DNA of 64,000 nt, from positions 44,572,458 to 44,636,457 of the forward strand of contig CM040126.1 in NCBI GenBank assembly GCA_022559845.1. Reading direction: 5' to 3'. Source of the DNA: Amorphophallus konjac (Eukaryota; Streptophyta; Magnoliopsida; Alismatales; Araceae). Every line of letters starts with the position of its first letter. The first letter of the stretch is position 1. The notes beneath the pieces were generated by a model that saw nothing but the letters and a program-made list of their open reading frames with translations, was not told where the DNA came from and searched no databases. The position numbers were made by a program, and so were the translations under genes. Shown here piece by piece: positions 20,969 to 32,119 of the stretch.

Positions 20969-23894
20969 ATGGTGAAGAAAAGAGCAGTCAAATGCCTTCA
21001 ACGGTGACTAGATGTAGAGGGGACACAGCCGGCGGCAGAGGTGAACCCACCGGTGAAGGAGTCAAGGCCGGCGGCCCAACCGGCGGAAGAAGAAGTTCCC
21101 GCGGCGGAAGAGGGCCCTGGGGAAGCTATGGAGGAAGAGGAAGATGCCACGGCGGCCGGGGAGGCACCAGCGGCGGTGACCGGACGGCAATCGTCCGAGG
21201 TAGGCCGACGGCCCTAAAAATTCCATCTTTGATTTTTAAGAACCATGAATGTGTATGAATGGACAGGGGAATGGGTCTGGGGACCCATTAAAACACTTTG
21301 TAGGCCCTTTGGGTCATTTTCATAGCCTGGGGCTGAGGAGAAGAACACCCACTTGCTGGGTTGTTAGCGGTCGTTCCAGTGACCACTACACCCTCAGACG
21401 GCCCATACTATGGCCGCTAGAGGACTCAAACGGCCCAAGATGTGGCCGCCATAGGATCAGAGACAGAATTTTGGTTTTTTTATGTTTTTTGTCTTATCTG
21501 ATTTTTTGTTATTTTTGTTTATATGAAATGCAATGAAAATGCAATGCAATGACAAACTTATATTCTAAATGTGTGCAGGGGAAGAGACGGACTCGGATCT
21601 CTTGGCTGCAAGTCCGAGTGGTGTACCAAGCCTTACCGGACTATCAGAGGGAGAGATTGACAGCCACGGGCTTCGGGGAGCTACTGAGTATTGAGGTGAC
21701 CAGGATCGATACAGCTCTCTTGTACGCCCTTCACGAGAGATGGGATCCAGTCAGCAAAGCTTTCATCTTCCGTGGGCTCATATGATCCCCACGCTGGAAG
21801 ACATGGCGATGATCACTGGATTGTGGGTCCACGGAGTGCCGGTGACAGGATGGACATATGGAGACTACCGAGAGATGGTGCAGGAGCTACTCAGATTAGA
21901 TCTGATGAGACCAGGGCATCACTCCTCCATGCTGGGACGAGCGACACTCCAGGAGAGCCTGGGGCTGAGGGGAGCGGCCATATCCGTAGGGGAGCTGCCA
22001 GAGGAGCACATCGGGAGAGTGATAGACCAGGTTCGGGGGAGAGTGGCAGCAGGACCGGGACCAGAGGGAGACGTCACCCTGCGGCGCTTCTTGATATTGC
22101 TATTCGGGAAGCTTCTCTTCGCGACCAGGGCTGACGGAGTGAGCTATAGGCTCCTCCCATTGCTGAGAGATCTGGACGGAGTAGGAGAGTACGCCTGGGG
22201 AGTAGCAGTCCTGGCGTTGCTGTTCGACTCTCTGAGCACGACCGACCGGCAGACCATGCTGGGCAGCTTCTCGCCATTCCTACAGGTAAAATGCCCTAAA
22301 CTCTAAACTTTAAATGCTTGCTATTGCTATATGCTGACACTTGACTTATGAAGGTCTGGAGCTACCTGTATCTCCCTGGCATCGGGCGAGGGAAGGAGGT
22401 ACACCCTGAGCGGATCCCCATCGCGAGATGGTCGGTGGTGGCACGGGACATGGGTCGATCCGGCGCCTTGCTCAGGCGATCCAGGACGACATAGACACTT
22501 TCCCATATGCATCGATAAAACTCTAAACTGAAACTCTTCTATATGCTCTAAATGCTTCTAAATGTTGACATAGACTCAATTGCCTTTTTCAGGTGCGCTG
22601 GACACCTTACCGTGACGAGGGTCACGAGGGGCAGCCTTGGGTGGAAGCAGCCCAGGCGTACGCCGGACGAGAGATCTGGCTACATTGCCTGAACATCATC
22701 GAGCCTCTACATCATCGGCTGATCATGAGGATGAGAGGAGCACATCAGCTAGAGGTGGAGTTCCCCGCGCGAGACGATGAGCGCTTCAGGAGATCCTCGA
22801 AGGGACTCAGTGGCGACATCGACTGGGTTACTCGAGTGCACGACCAGGTCCAAGATTGGACACGGAGGGGCCGGGAGGTGAGAGCCCGAGCTGACAGTGA
22901 TGAGGCCAACCTAAAGGCCTACGCGCAGAGATACGGTGACCATGTGTTCCGCGGCGTTCGTCGACCGGTATGAATTCTTTAAACTCATGCTCTTCTTCAG
23001 ACTTACATTTATATACTATATGCACTGACCATGGTTTTGCCATATGCAGCTAGACCCGTAGGGTAGGATAGCGGAGTTGCTGGGGCTTCTCCACGCTACT
23101 GTACAGTAGAGGGATGAGCTCCAGCATGCGCTGGACCTTCTGGTAAGCTTCCCTGAACCTTAGACTTAATTATACTTATATGCTTATGATGAATGTGACT
23201 GACCTTGATTTCTAAAATGCAGCGAGCCGAGGGAGCATAGCGACGTGGACCAGATGCTCCTTCCTCTTCGTCCCAGCCTGCGGGAGGCAGGGCTGAGCTA
23301 GATGCGGACTTTGCTGGGGCGGTTGCTCTGGCTGAGGAGGCCGAGACTACCCTCGCGGAGAGGGTAAGCAAAACCAACCGAGCTCTTTTAGACTTAAATG
23401 CTAATGATATGCAAATGCTTCGACTGTGATGAATGCTAATGCAGGCGAGAGAGCTGACCACGGCCTTGGCCGAGGAGGAGCGTGCTAGGGCAGAGACTGA
23501 GCGATTCCGTGCAAAGGTGGAGCGGTTGAGCATAGGAGGAGCTCGCCGTCGTGCCGATGAGGCGGAGATGGAGCGTCTCAGAGCGGACGCTGCATGGCTG
23601 AGGAGCGAGCGAGACCAGTCCTGAGTGCAGGTTATTGAGATGAGGGGAGTGGTGGCGGGACTGAAGGACGCCCTCTGACTTCTGGGAAAGATGTCGGATG
23701 CTAGCAGGAGCCAGAGTGTTGCACCGAGCAGCGCCTACCGAGGCTACTTCACTGGTTCCTCCGGCCACCGGAGGAATGAGAAGGATGAGCGACGACGCCG
23801 TCGCGAGGAGGAGAGTAGCGCCGTGGAACCGCTAGTAAAGCATCGTGAGGGCATAGGTGACAGCAGTGGCCCGGGAGATAGACCGGCCGAGTGA
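20969..23894 (+). pseudogene. Plant-mobile-domain (PMD) gene, 7 exons, antisense to Tat-1 pol, decayed
   Basis: Exons inferred from GT/AG signals: 20969-21199, 21579-22285, 22354-about 22516, 22593-22967, 23050-23142, 23223-23363, 23445-23894. All clear junctions fall between codons. Exon 1 encodes an Ala/Pro/Glu-rich segment. Exon 2 holds the PMD signature (LPDYQRERL, HERWDP, then MIPTLEDMAMITGLWV...PVTG). Exon 4 starts with RWTPY. Exons 6-7 encode an Ala/Glu/Arg coiled coil and a basic tail. PMD proteins are plant factors found both as host silencing proteins and inside transposons. Damage: stops at 21005, 23059, 23107, 23238, 23622 and 23676, and one-base frame changes near 21768 and 22465. 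It lies on the strand opposite to pol, which matches known antisense additional ORFs in Tat elements. Confidence 0.7.
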
Positions 23895-24516
23895 TTTATA
23901 CTCTTCCTTTTCTTTTTGATGCACACTTGTACATGAGTTTTTTGATAGTGAAATGAAATCTTTTTGTTATTTTTATTTAAGATGCAAATGTGTATGGATG
24001 CAAATGGTGACTCACTGACCAACTACCCTAGGACTGACAGAGAGTACGGGTGAGAGAGACGGAGCGAGAGCGGCAGCACTGACAATTGAGAGGGGAAAGA
24101 GTTAACCAAATTCTGACAAAAACCTGAGAAACAGTCTACTTTAAGACCGCCAGAAGCAGAAAAATAGTTAAACCAATGACCGTCAGAAGGACAGAGGAAG
24201 GCGGTGGATGAAGAGATAAAACGGTCTAATTGTAGACCGCGTGGGGACTCTTAGCGGCCTTACGTGCGATAGAGCGCTAGTGCAGAAACCCTGTTAGTCC
24301 GAGTGGGACCCTTCCGTGAGAGTCTGAACCCGAGGATAAAGGCCTCTAATTTGCACTAGAACACACCCTGACTTAAACTAAGGCTACCTAGCCCTAATCC
24401 TAATGCACCAACACTAAAATTAGAGCTCTATAAGTAGGAACAAGCCCAGAATTCGTAGCTCACCCTAATTCTCTGCTATAAGCCTTGAAATTTCATCAAA
24501 ACCACTCAAGAACGTC
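23895..24516 (+). other. Spacer between the two antisense genes
   Basis: Contains three hairpin modules (24130-24280) and the promoter region of the downstream gene. No coding frame is seen. Confidence 0.55.
24429..24437 (+). promoter_or_regulatory. TATA box of the DUF7745-like gene
   Basis: CTCTATAAGTAGG lies 88 bases before the ATG at 24517, with a C/A-rich leader between. The spacing suits a plant core promoter, arguing for transcription independent of the LTR. Confidence 0.6.
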
Positions 24517-25967
24517 ATGAAGAGGGCCTTTGACATTAGTGCCATGAGGGAGATGGTCTACACCGGGCCAAAGGCGGCTAAGAAAGAGCATGGGGAGCTA
24601 CAGCGACTGACCTCAATTACCAAGCACTTGAGCTCAAGTTCCTCAAGAGAGGTAAGTTACAATTTGATCAAAAATTCATGAATTCCTTAATTGTCCTTCT
24701 TCTCATGATCTTCCCTCTCTTTCTTCCTTCTTCTTCTTTCTTTTCTTAGCTTCCTACTGGCCCAAGATGCTACTCCAACCTAAAGTGGGTGGCTCCCATG
24801 ATCAAGGAACTTCCTTTAGAGGTCCTCTCAATCCTAAGGGCATGGCACCTTCACCCTTTAGTGGTTCTAGCTAAGAATTTCCAAAAAATCTCCTTGGATT
24901 GGTCAAGCATTTTAGCCCTTGTAGAACTATGGCATCCACAAACACACACCTTTCTCTTCCCAAGCTTTGAAGCCACTGTCCTATTAGAGGAGGTAGAGAC
25001 CTACCTATCCCTTCCTAAGACTAAGGTAGGGGATGAAGACCTAGTGTGCCATACGGTTGATCCTATATATCCATCGCTCATTCTAGGGGACTTCATTCAC
25101 AATCCAAAAGATGTTAAGACCATGATCAGCCCACGCCATATCCATTTGATACCCATGGCTCAATGGATAACCGCTTATTGTAAGAACAAGAGCGAAAGAT
25201 TTGAGGCCATAGCCAAAGCTACTTCGGTTTGCTTGTATGGGGTCCTTCTTTTCACCACCACCGACCACCTCTTAGACGTCCAAAATCTTAGCATTATTAG
25301 TGGACTGTGGCGGGGTTTATCTATCTCTCAAGCGGTCCTTTCATACCTCTATAAAGGCCTTAGTTCAGCTTGCCTAATAGGGCCTCTCTTCGGGTCAATG
25401 ATTATCCTTGAGTGTTGGATGGGAGTGAGACTCAAATTTCTACCCAAGGAAGACTTACCTTCAACTAGCTGTATATTCAGGAGCCACCCACTATTCTTCA
25501 TAGGAGGCACATTTGGGTTTTCTTCACAGGTTGAGTGCCGGGTGGCAGACAAGAAGACACGAGATGAATGTCGCCTCTACCTCAACACTTTGCCTATTGA
25601 TAAGTTTGTGATGCGACCAAGGGCTCTTCAAAGCACTACCCTTAGAGTACCTCGACGACAAGGCCTAGACCTGCAGCTAGTGGGAGACACTACCTTAGCG
25701 ATCTACAACCCTCACCGGTGCTATCTTCAGGTTGGGCTATCCCGTACTACGGTTTCTGCACTATCACACTTCCCTGCCCTTCTAGCTAGGAAGATTGGAA
25801 CCGAGGAGGACGAGCGAGCTGTGTGGAATGCACTAATCATGTGGGAAATCAGCTGGGTGCGTGCTCTGCAAGTAGAGGTGGCGGAGGATGAAGAGGGATA
25901 CCGTGCTTATGTGAAAGAATTGCGCAAGATCCGGCCTCACGCGGACAAAAGAATGAATGTAATTTAA
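24517..25967 (+). CDS. DUF7745/PMD-like protein, 2 exons, antisense to Tat-1 pol
   Basis: Exon 1 is 24517-24651 and exon 2 is 24750-25967. The 98-bp intron has GTAAGT and a T-rich tract before TTAG, and splicing is between codons. The product is 450 residues with no internal stop. The N-terminus (MKRAFDISAMREMVYTGPKA) leads into a conserved exon junction region, then ELWHPQTHTFLFPSFEATVL, which fits the plant DUF7745 pattern (hydrophobic WDP..F.F...E.TP..EEV). A mid-region with several hydrophobic helices and a charged C-terminus follow. The molecular role is not known. It is the best-preserved gene in Tat-1 although pol is full of stops, which may mean recent constraint or chance. Hairpin modules flank it on both sides. 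Confidence 0.72.
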
Positions 25968-26604
25968 GCTTTCTTCTTGATGTACTTGGAATGATTAATG
26001 AAATAATGTTCAATGAACTTGATTGAGTGGAATAAGAGGTTTGTGTTGAGAAATGTGCAATGGATTGCTTGATTGAACTTGAATGGATGGACAAATAAGC
26101 TTAAAATGGAGTTCTCTGTCTGACAAACGGTCCATTAAAGGGCCGCTAACTAGAGACTAGCGGTCTTACGATAGACCGCTAGAGACAGCGCTCAGGAAAG
26201 CTGAGTTTTAAACTCTCGGAAGAGGAAAATGGTCTAATTATGGGCCGTCAGAAGACTCTAGATGGTTTAAATTAAGACCGCGAGGCACAATTTACTGAGA
26301 GTTGATTTTTCTAGCTTTCGGGAAAGGAAACGGTCTAATTATGAACCGCCAGAGATGGTTAGCGGTCTAATGATAGATCGTGAGGGGACCAGAAACAAAA
26401 GATTTGTGAGCTTTGAATCTTGGGCGCTTGAACCTGCGTCTGTATACACTTAAACAAGAAAACAAGTTAAATTTGTTCTTAGACTCAACCCCTTGCCTGC
26501 AACAAGTTAGAAAATGACCAGTTCTTGATATTTGGTCAAGGGGTGGAGCCTTATCAAATAGGCAGAAATATAATGAAGAAAATGTAATGCATGCAATGTA
26601 AGAT

Positions 26605-26755
26605 GATGGTATTTTTTGAAATATATGATTTTTTGGGATTTTGAAATATGTGATTTTTTTGGAGTTTAGAAATATATGATTTTTTTTTGTGTTTGAAATA
26701 TATGATTTTTTTGGATTTTGAAATATATGATTTTTTGGATTTTTGAAAGCCAATT
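26605..26755 (+). repeat. GAAATATATGATTTTTTGG tandem repeat
   Basis: Six copies of a 22-25 base unit in the non-coding 3' region of Tat-1. Confidence 0.9.
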
Positions 26756-27501
26756 CCATCCCAGCAACAAGAGCCCTTCTTGCCCCACTAGGAACCTCCT
26801 GAGATCCGCGTGCTTTTGAGGTGACAATCCCTGGCCAGGGCCAATCTGTATGATGGTGCTTCTACCGAGGCCATACCCTGGGTACTGTTTGGTCCTAAAA
26901 GAAAAATAGAATTCAAGAGGTAAGCTTAGGCCAGGTGTAGAGGTTTCCATGGTTTGAGTCCTTCTCATGACAATCCTTTCAGAGATTCAGTCTGTTGGGC
27001 CGGGGCTTTGTGTCCGCCATCGAACCTTTATCCACCCTAGGCACGCATACGACCGGGCTCATAACGTCCCGCGGGGAAACTGTACTGTCACTCTTGCTAT
27101 GCGTAGTTTTATATTTTTGTGGAGCTTTAATTTTGAGATACAGACTTTTGAAATAGGTCTTTGTTTTTGGTTACGATCGTTGCTCCTTCTCTTTCTTTTC
27201 TTCTTTGCTTTTTCTTGCGGAATCAGGTCATAACAGACTGCCCCTATTTGAGACCTCCTCTCATCAGGGTGTCTAGATCACTCATCGCCCCCTTATATAC
27301 CACTTGCCCCTAGATTCAGCCGAGGGGAGGAACGGACAGGGACTTTGACTTCCCCCGGGCATGGCCAAGGAGAAAACAATGTTTACATGACTAGGGAACC
27401 GGACCAGGGACGTCGTGAAGTGTGTGATTTGCCAAACTCGGAATCCTCCTTCGTGATTGAGGAAAAGGGACAGTCTGCTACCGGGCTTCATTAGCTTGAC
27501 T
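26756..27501 (-). other. Untranslated region between integrase and antisense genes
   Basis: No conserved domain on either strand. It should contain the transcript overlap or polyadenylation zone where pol and the antisense genes converge. Confidence 0.5.
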
Positions 27502-29376
27502 CTAAGTATAAAAGCGTGTAAGATACAACCCATTGCAAGCGTGAGACAGCTCCTCACCTTCTACGTTGACTAAGCGATAAGCGTTCCCTGGATAAGCTTC
27601 TTTAACGACAAACGGACCTTCCCAGTTAGGTTGCAATTTGGACCTGGGACCTCCGGACCTAATGAATTTACGTTTCAAAACCATATCACCTATCTGAAAT
27701 TTACGTTCAATTATCTTCTTTTGAAAATAACATGAAACTCTCTTTTGATAAACGGACACGTGATCGGCCGCATTCATCCTCTTCTCATCCAAGAGTTCCA
27801 GCTGAACGAGTAACACCTCTCGACGTTCATCGAGATTAAGTTCCTTATCGAGTTGCACCCTTAGAGAAGGGATTAAGATCTCGTATGGGAGCACCGCCTC
27901 CATCCCATAGGTGAGAGCATTGGGGGTTTGCCCCGTAGGAGTACGGACGGATGTGAGGTAAGCCTATAGAGCTTCCACTAATCGTTCAGGCCAATCAGAA
28001 AATTTGTGAGATTCGCATGTTTTCTTTATGATTTTAAGAAGGGTTTTATTAGTGACCTCGACTTGACCGTTGCCTTGAGGATAATATGGAAATGAATGAT
28101 GCAATGCAATATTGAACTTCTTACATAGGTCCTTGACCTCTTGAGCGATGAACTGGGGTCCATTGTCGGTGACGATGCTGCTTGGCACTCCGAACTGCGA
28201 GATAATATTCTTCATGATGAAGCGGCATACCGTGGTTGCTTTGATCTCTGCGTACGTCTCTGCTTAGGCCCACATGGTGAAGTACTCAGTGGCGGTAAGG
28301 ATGAAGGATTTTTTCTTAGTCTCAGAGTTAGGATCACCGAGCGGGCCGATAATGTCAAAAGCTCACATAGAGAATGGCCAAGGAGCAGAGAGAGGATGAA
28401 GAGATGAAGCTGGAGCATGGATTTTATAAGCGTGGAGTTGGCATTTAAGACACCTCCAGACATAGAGGGAGCAATCTTCCTCTAGAGTGGGCCCATAGTA
28501 ACCCTGCCTAAGGATTTTCTTCGCTAGAGCCTGGACATTGACATGACCTCCACACTCACTAGAATGGGCTGCTTCAGCCACTTTCCAAGCTTCATCGTCA
28601 TCTAGACATCTCATGAGCATTCCATTGAGAGCGCGCCTGTACAATTCTCCAGCAATGATAGTGTACTTCGAGGTGTCTCTTTTGATAGCCTTACGCTGCT
28701 CGGCGTTTGCCCCTTCAGGGAACGATCCATCTTTGCAATAGAGCTCGATTTCATGGTACCATGGCAATTCTTCTTCCTCCAAGATCTCCTCCAACTTTTT
28801 TAAAGACACTTCCTTTAAATTTTCCTTCTCAACCCTAGCCTCCACAGTCTTCCTAAGGATGTGATACCAAGGATCCTGAAGAGAGGGTGCGTCCAATCTC
28901 TGAACGACGATAGTCTCAGTGCTCTGACTGAAAGGGAAAGATAAAGAGGAAGCGAGTGATGCCAGCGCATCAACAAGGATATTCTGAGATCGAGGGATAT
29001 GGATATAGATCAATTGCCTAGCCAAGAGAGTGACCAAATCTTGATATGGCTTGGGCTTCGGGTCACGGGTGCGGTAAGTGGACAGAACCTGCTGCAGGAC
29101 GAGTTGAGAGTCTCCTATGATGTTCAAATAGCACACTCCTAAGAGGTAGGCGTGCTTCAATCCGGCCAGGAGAGCCTCATACTCAGCGATGTTGTTGGTA
29201 GCAGGAAAATGGAGCTGATAAGCAAAGGGAATCGTCACCCCTTCCGGAGTGAGGAGAATGGCACCCATCCCTCGGCCTTGAGAATTGAGTGCACCATCGA
29301 AGTGCAGAGACCAAAAGGGATGATGGGTAAGAACTGAGAGATGCTCGTCAGGGAATTCATCCTGAATAGAATCCAT
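27502..29376 (-). pseudogene. Tat-1 archaeal-type RNase H and integrase
   Basis: The three open segments (29376-28363, 28215-27964, 27903-27502) share one reading frame, separated only by stops. The N-terminal part carries LHFDGALNSQGRGMGAI, NNIAEYEALLAGL and GDSQLV, the archaeal-type RNase H that marks the Tat lineage. Next come the zinc-binding H/C region (CLKCQLHAYK) and the integrase core (VTDNGPQFIAQEV, GNGQVEVTNKTLL), then the C-terminal WEGPFVVKEAYPGNAYRLVN. Stops near 28365, 28260 and 27965 break it. Two of the three replace an expected Trp. Confidence 0.85.
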
Positions 29377-30091
29377 GCAGGGGATAGGAAGATGGGCAAG
29401 ATGCTCAGCGATGGCATATCCTTTGATTGCCTTCTGAACAATGAATGTGATATCAAACTGAGAGAGGAAGCTCTGCTAGCGAGCTAACCTACTAGAAAGG
29501 ACGGACTTTTCTAAGAGATAACGGATCGGGTCCATTCTAGAGATCAACCTAACCGGGTGGGCTAGAAAATAGTGTTTTAGTTTCTGAGCTACCCACACTA
29601 AGGCGGCACAAGTCTTCTCCATGGCAGTGTACTTGGTCTCCATCGGGTTAAATAACCTGGAGAGATAATAAGCTGCCTGCTCTTTGGCTTCTTCATCTAC
29701 CTATGCTAAAACCGCCCCTAGGGAGTCCTCGATGACATAAATGTATAGGATTAGGGGTTTGCCAGGGATAGGAGGTTACAACACCCGGGGATTTGGTCAA
29801 ATATTTCTTTAAATCCTCATAGGCCTTCTGACAATCTTGATTCCATTCAAATTTAACCCCCGCCTTTAACAATTCATAAAACGGGCGGAACCTCTGAGAA
29901 TGCTGGGATATGAATCTTCTAATAAATTACAATCGACCAATCAGTCCTCGAAGTTCCGTGATATTCTTAGACGGAGGCATGTCCATGACTGCCTTTGCTT
30001 TATTAGGATCGATATGAATCCCCCATTTGCTGACTATAAAGCCTAGCAACTTCACTGAAGAGACTCCAAAAATACATTTCTTTGGATTCAT
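29377..30091 (-). pseudogene. Tat-1 RT thumb/connection and RNase H1, frameshifted
   Basis: Translating the minus strand in pieces gives MNPKKCIFGV, LLGFIVSKWGI, ITELRGLIGRL and, further on, METKYTAMEKTCAALVWVAQ, the typical Tat RT-RNase H1 region. Frame changes and stops leave no long frame. Confidence 0.75.
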
Positions 30092-30706
30092 TTATAATTG
30101 GTACTCCCTAGCTCTCTGGAGCACCTTAGCCAGAATAGCGGGGTGTTCTTTTTTAGTTCTCGATTTCACCAAAATATCATCCAAGTAGGCTTCCATGTAA
30201 ACATGCATCATGTCGTGGAATATGGCCATCATCGCCCTTTGATAAGTGACACACGCATTCTTCAAACCGAACGGCATGACCACATAGCAATACGTACCCC
30301 AGGGCGTGGTGAAGGAGGTTTTCTCTTGATCTTCGGGAGCGAGACGGATCTGTTTATATCCTGAATAACCATCCATGAATGACAATGCTTCATACCCGGT
30401 GGTATTGTCCACCAACACATCTATGTGAGACAGTGGGAAATCATCTTTAGGACATGCTTTGTTAAGATCCGTGAAATCAATGTAAATGCGCACCTTTCCA
30501 TCCTTCTTGATAACAGGGACTATGTTCGCTACCCACTGAGGGTATAAGACAACTCTGATAAACTTGGCCTTGTACGATCTGTCAACTTCCTCCTTAATCT
30601 TCAAGGCCATGTGGGGGTGAAATCTTCTTGACCTTTGTTTCACGGGTGTTGCCCCTGGTTTAAGCATGAGTCGATGTTCCACTAAAGAGGGGTCAAGACC
30701 CAGCAT
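30092..30706 (-). pseudogene. Tat-1 reverse transcriptase core
   Basis: 205 codons with HRLMLKPGATPVKQ, KDGKVRIYIDFTDLNKACPK, MDGYSGYKQIRL, MPFGLKNACVTYQRAM and the catalytic YLDD (MEAYLDDILVKS). Tat-2 keeps YVDD at the same place. It stops right after the AREYQL segment. The frame differs from that of the RNase H-integrase block. Confidence 0.88.
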
Positions 30707-30718
30707 GTCCTTGTAAGA

Positions 30719-31738
30719 TCAGGCAAAAGAATCGCTATACTCCCTTAGAACCTTGATTAAATCTTCTTCTACTTCTGGAGGGAGATTAGCAGTAATGATA
30801 ATGGCCCTGGGGTCTTCTTCAGTTCCCAGATTTATTTCCTTCGTAGGTTCATCCATCGCTGATGATGGCTCATCAAATCTCTTTAATCCATGCGCATACA
30901 GATCGACGGTGTCATCTACGTTGCTGTCCTCATCATCGACCGGGTCTTTTTCATCCATGATTTCATAAACACCTAATCCATCGTCACTCCACACCCCTTC
31001 TTGCTCCTCATCTTCTTCCATCACAATCGTCGTAGCGATAAACTCCAGGCACTTCATAAGAGCATGACATCGCTGAGCTAGATCCTGCAAGAACTTATCA
31101 GGAACGGATTTGGAATGACGCACAAGCGGGCGTGGCTTAGGTGAAGAAGGGTTGGATGACCTAGAACAAGACCCTACTTCTCTAGACCTAACAGACTCTA
31201 CTTCCCTAGACTCGACGGACCCTACGTCTAATCTAGGAGAAAGGAAATCTAATGGGAAAGAGGTAGCAGGGACCTCATGCCCCTGGGAGGAGGATGGAGA
31301 AAAGATAGCGTAATCTTCCACTGAAATCTCCGTTTAAAATTTGACGTTTTTTTTGAGAGAGTCAGTAGAGATCATATAGCAAGAGGGAGAGGACGGTGGA
31401 GGAGGAGGAAGTTGACGGGGGAAGAGAGACGGGAAAAGAACATCAAAGAACGGATCAGAAGAAGAGAACCAGATATTGGAGAGATCGGATGAGGAGGACC
31501 ACATGGTGGAGAGATCAATGGGTGGGCATTGCCCACATGCACATGGCACAAATAATACCTCGAGCGGCATTTCTGTGAAAAACGGATTGACCATGATAGG
31601 AGGTGGACGGGGTATAGATTCCAGCAGTTGGAAGAGGGACATAAGACGGGAGGGAGACCAAGTAAAGATGATGGGTGAGCTCCCCCTTTCCCGTGGACGA
31701 CAAGCTGGCTTCCGCGGCTGATAACACACGAGATGCAC
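30719..31738 (-). pseudogene. Tat-1 linker between G-patch and RT
   Basis: Two adjacent open segments. The first in coding order (31738-31334) contains CACGQCPPIDL, Trp/Ser-rich repeats and SSDPFFDVLFPSL. The second (31321-30719) is acidic, with PDKFLQDLAQRCHALMKC and EEDEEQEGVW, and ends near the N-terminus of RT. The same two blocks occur in Tat-2 (52915-53343 and 53543-53797), so they are an authentic part of the polyprotein. Function is unknown. Confidence 0.65.
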
Positions 31739-31750
31739 CTCCTGGTTATC

Positions 31751-32095
31751 CTAGCAACTTTCATCTTCATAAAATAGCCTTTCAAATGCTTGGCTACAAT
31801 CAATCATATCATTAACCAGTCCCTTAGGCAGCAATGGCGGGCTGTTGGCTATGTGAACTTCGTCTTCCTGCTTGGGCTGATCTGGAGATGCTTTTAATGT
31901 GCCTGGCTGGAGAGGGTCTTTAACAAAATGCTGGTGGTAGTCCCATGTCAAGGGCCCAGAATCGCCCAAGAGAGCGAAGGCAGACTCTTGATAGCCGAGG
32001 CCCCTCCTATTCATCTTTCTTCCTTTAGGGACCGGCTTGGTCCGCCCTTGCAGTTGTGCGCCGAGGCCTCTCCCTGGCTGATAGCCCAATTTCAA
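31751..32095 (-). pseudogene. Tat-1 G-patch domain
   Basis: The KLGYQPGRGLGAQLQGRTKP and RRGLGYQ spacing fits a glycine-rich G-patch, followed by DSGPLTWDYHQHFVK. A G-patch downstream of protease is seen in Ogre/Tat polyproteins; the role may be RNA binding or contact with a helicase. Confidence 0.75.
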
Positions 32096-32119
32096 TATAA
32101 TGTCTCAGCCCTTCGAATC

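Larger units (their letters stand above)
18363..26385. repeat. Dispersed GGTCT...AGACC hairpin modules in Tat-1
   Basis: A 22-28 base module with consensus AACGGTCTWANNATAGACCG + CCAGAG is scattered through LTR and 3' non-coding DNA. Copies begin near 18363, 18397, 18430, 19177, 19206, 19301, 19332, 19421, 19453, 20662, 20695, 20763, 20795, 21366, 21396, 21428, 24130, 24220, 24252, 26125, 26158, 26227, 26261, 26328 and 26361. More occur in the leader at 36285, 36317 and 36350. Arms vary but often stay complementary (GGTCT/AGACC, GGTCC/GGGCC). Copies are not in tandem; gaps vary and surrounding sequence differs. None lies in the protein-coding exons. Confidence 0.85.
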
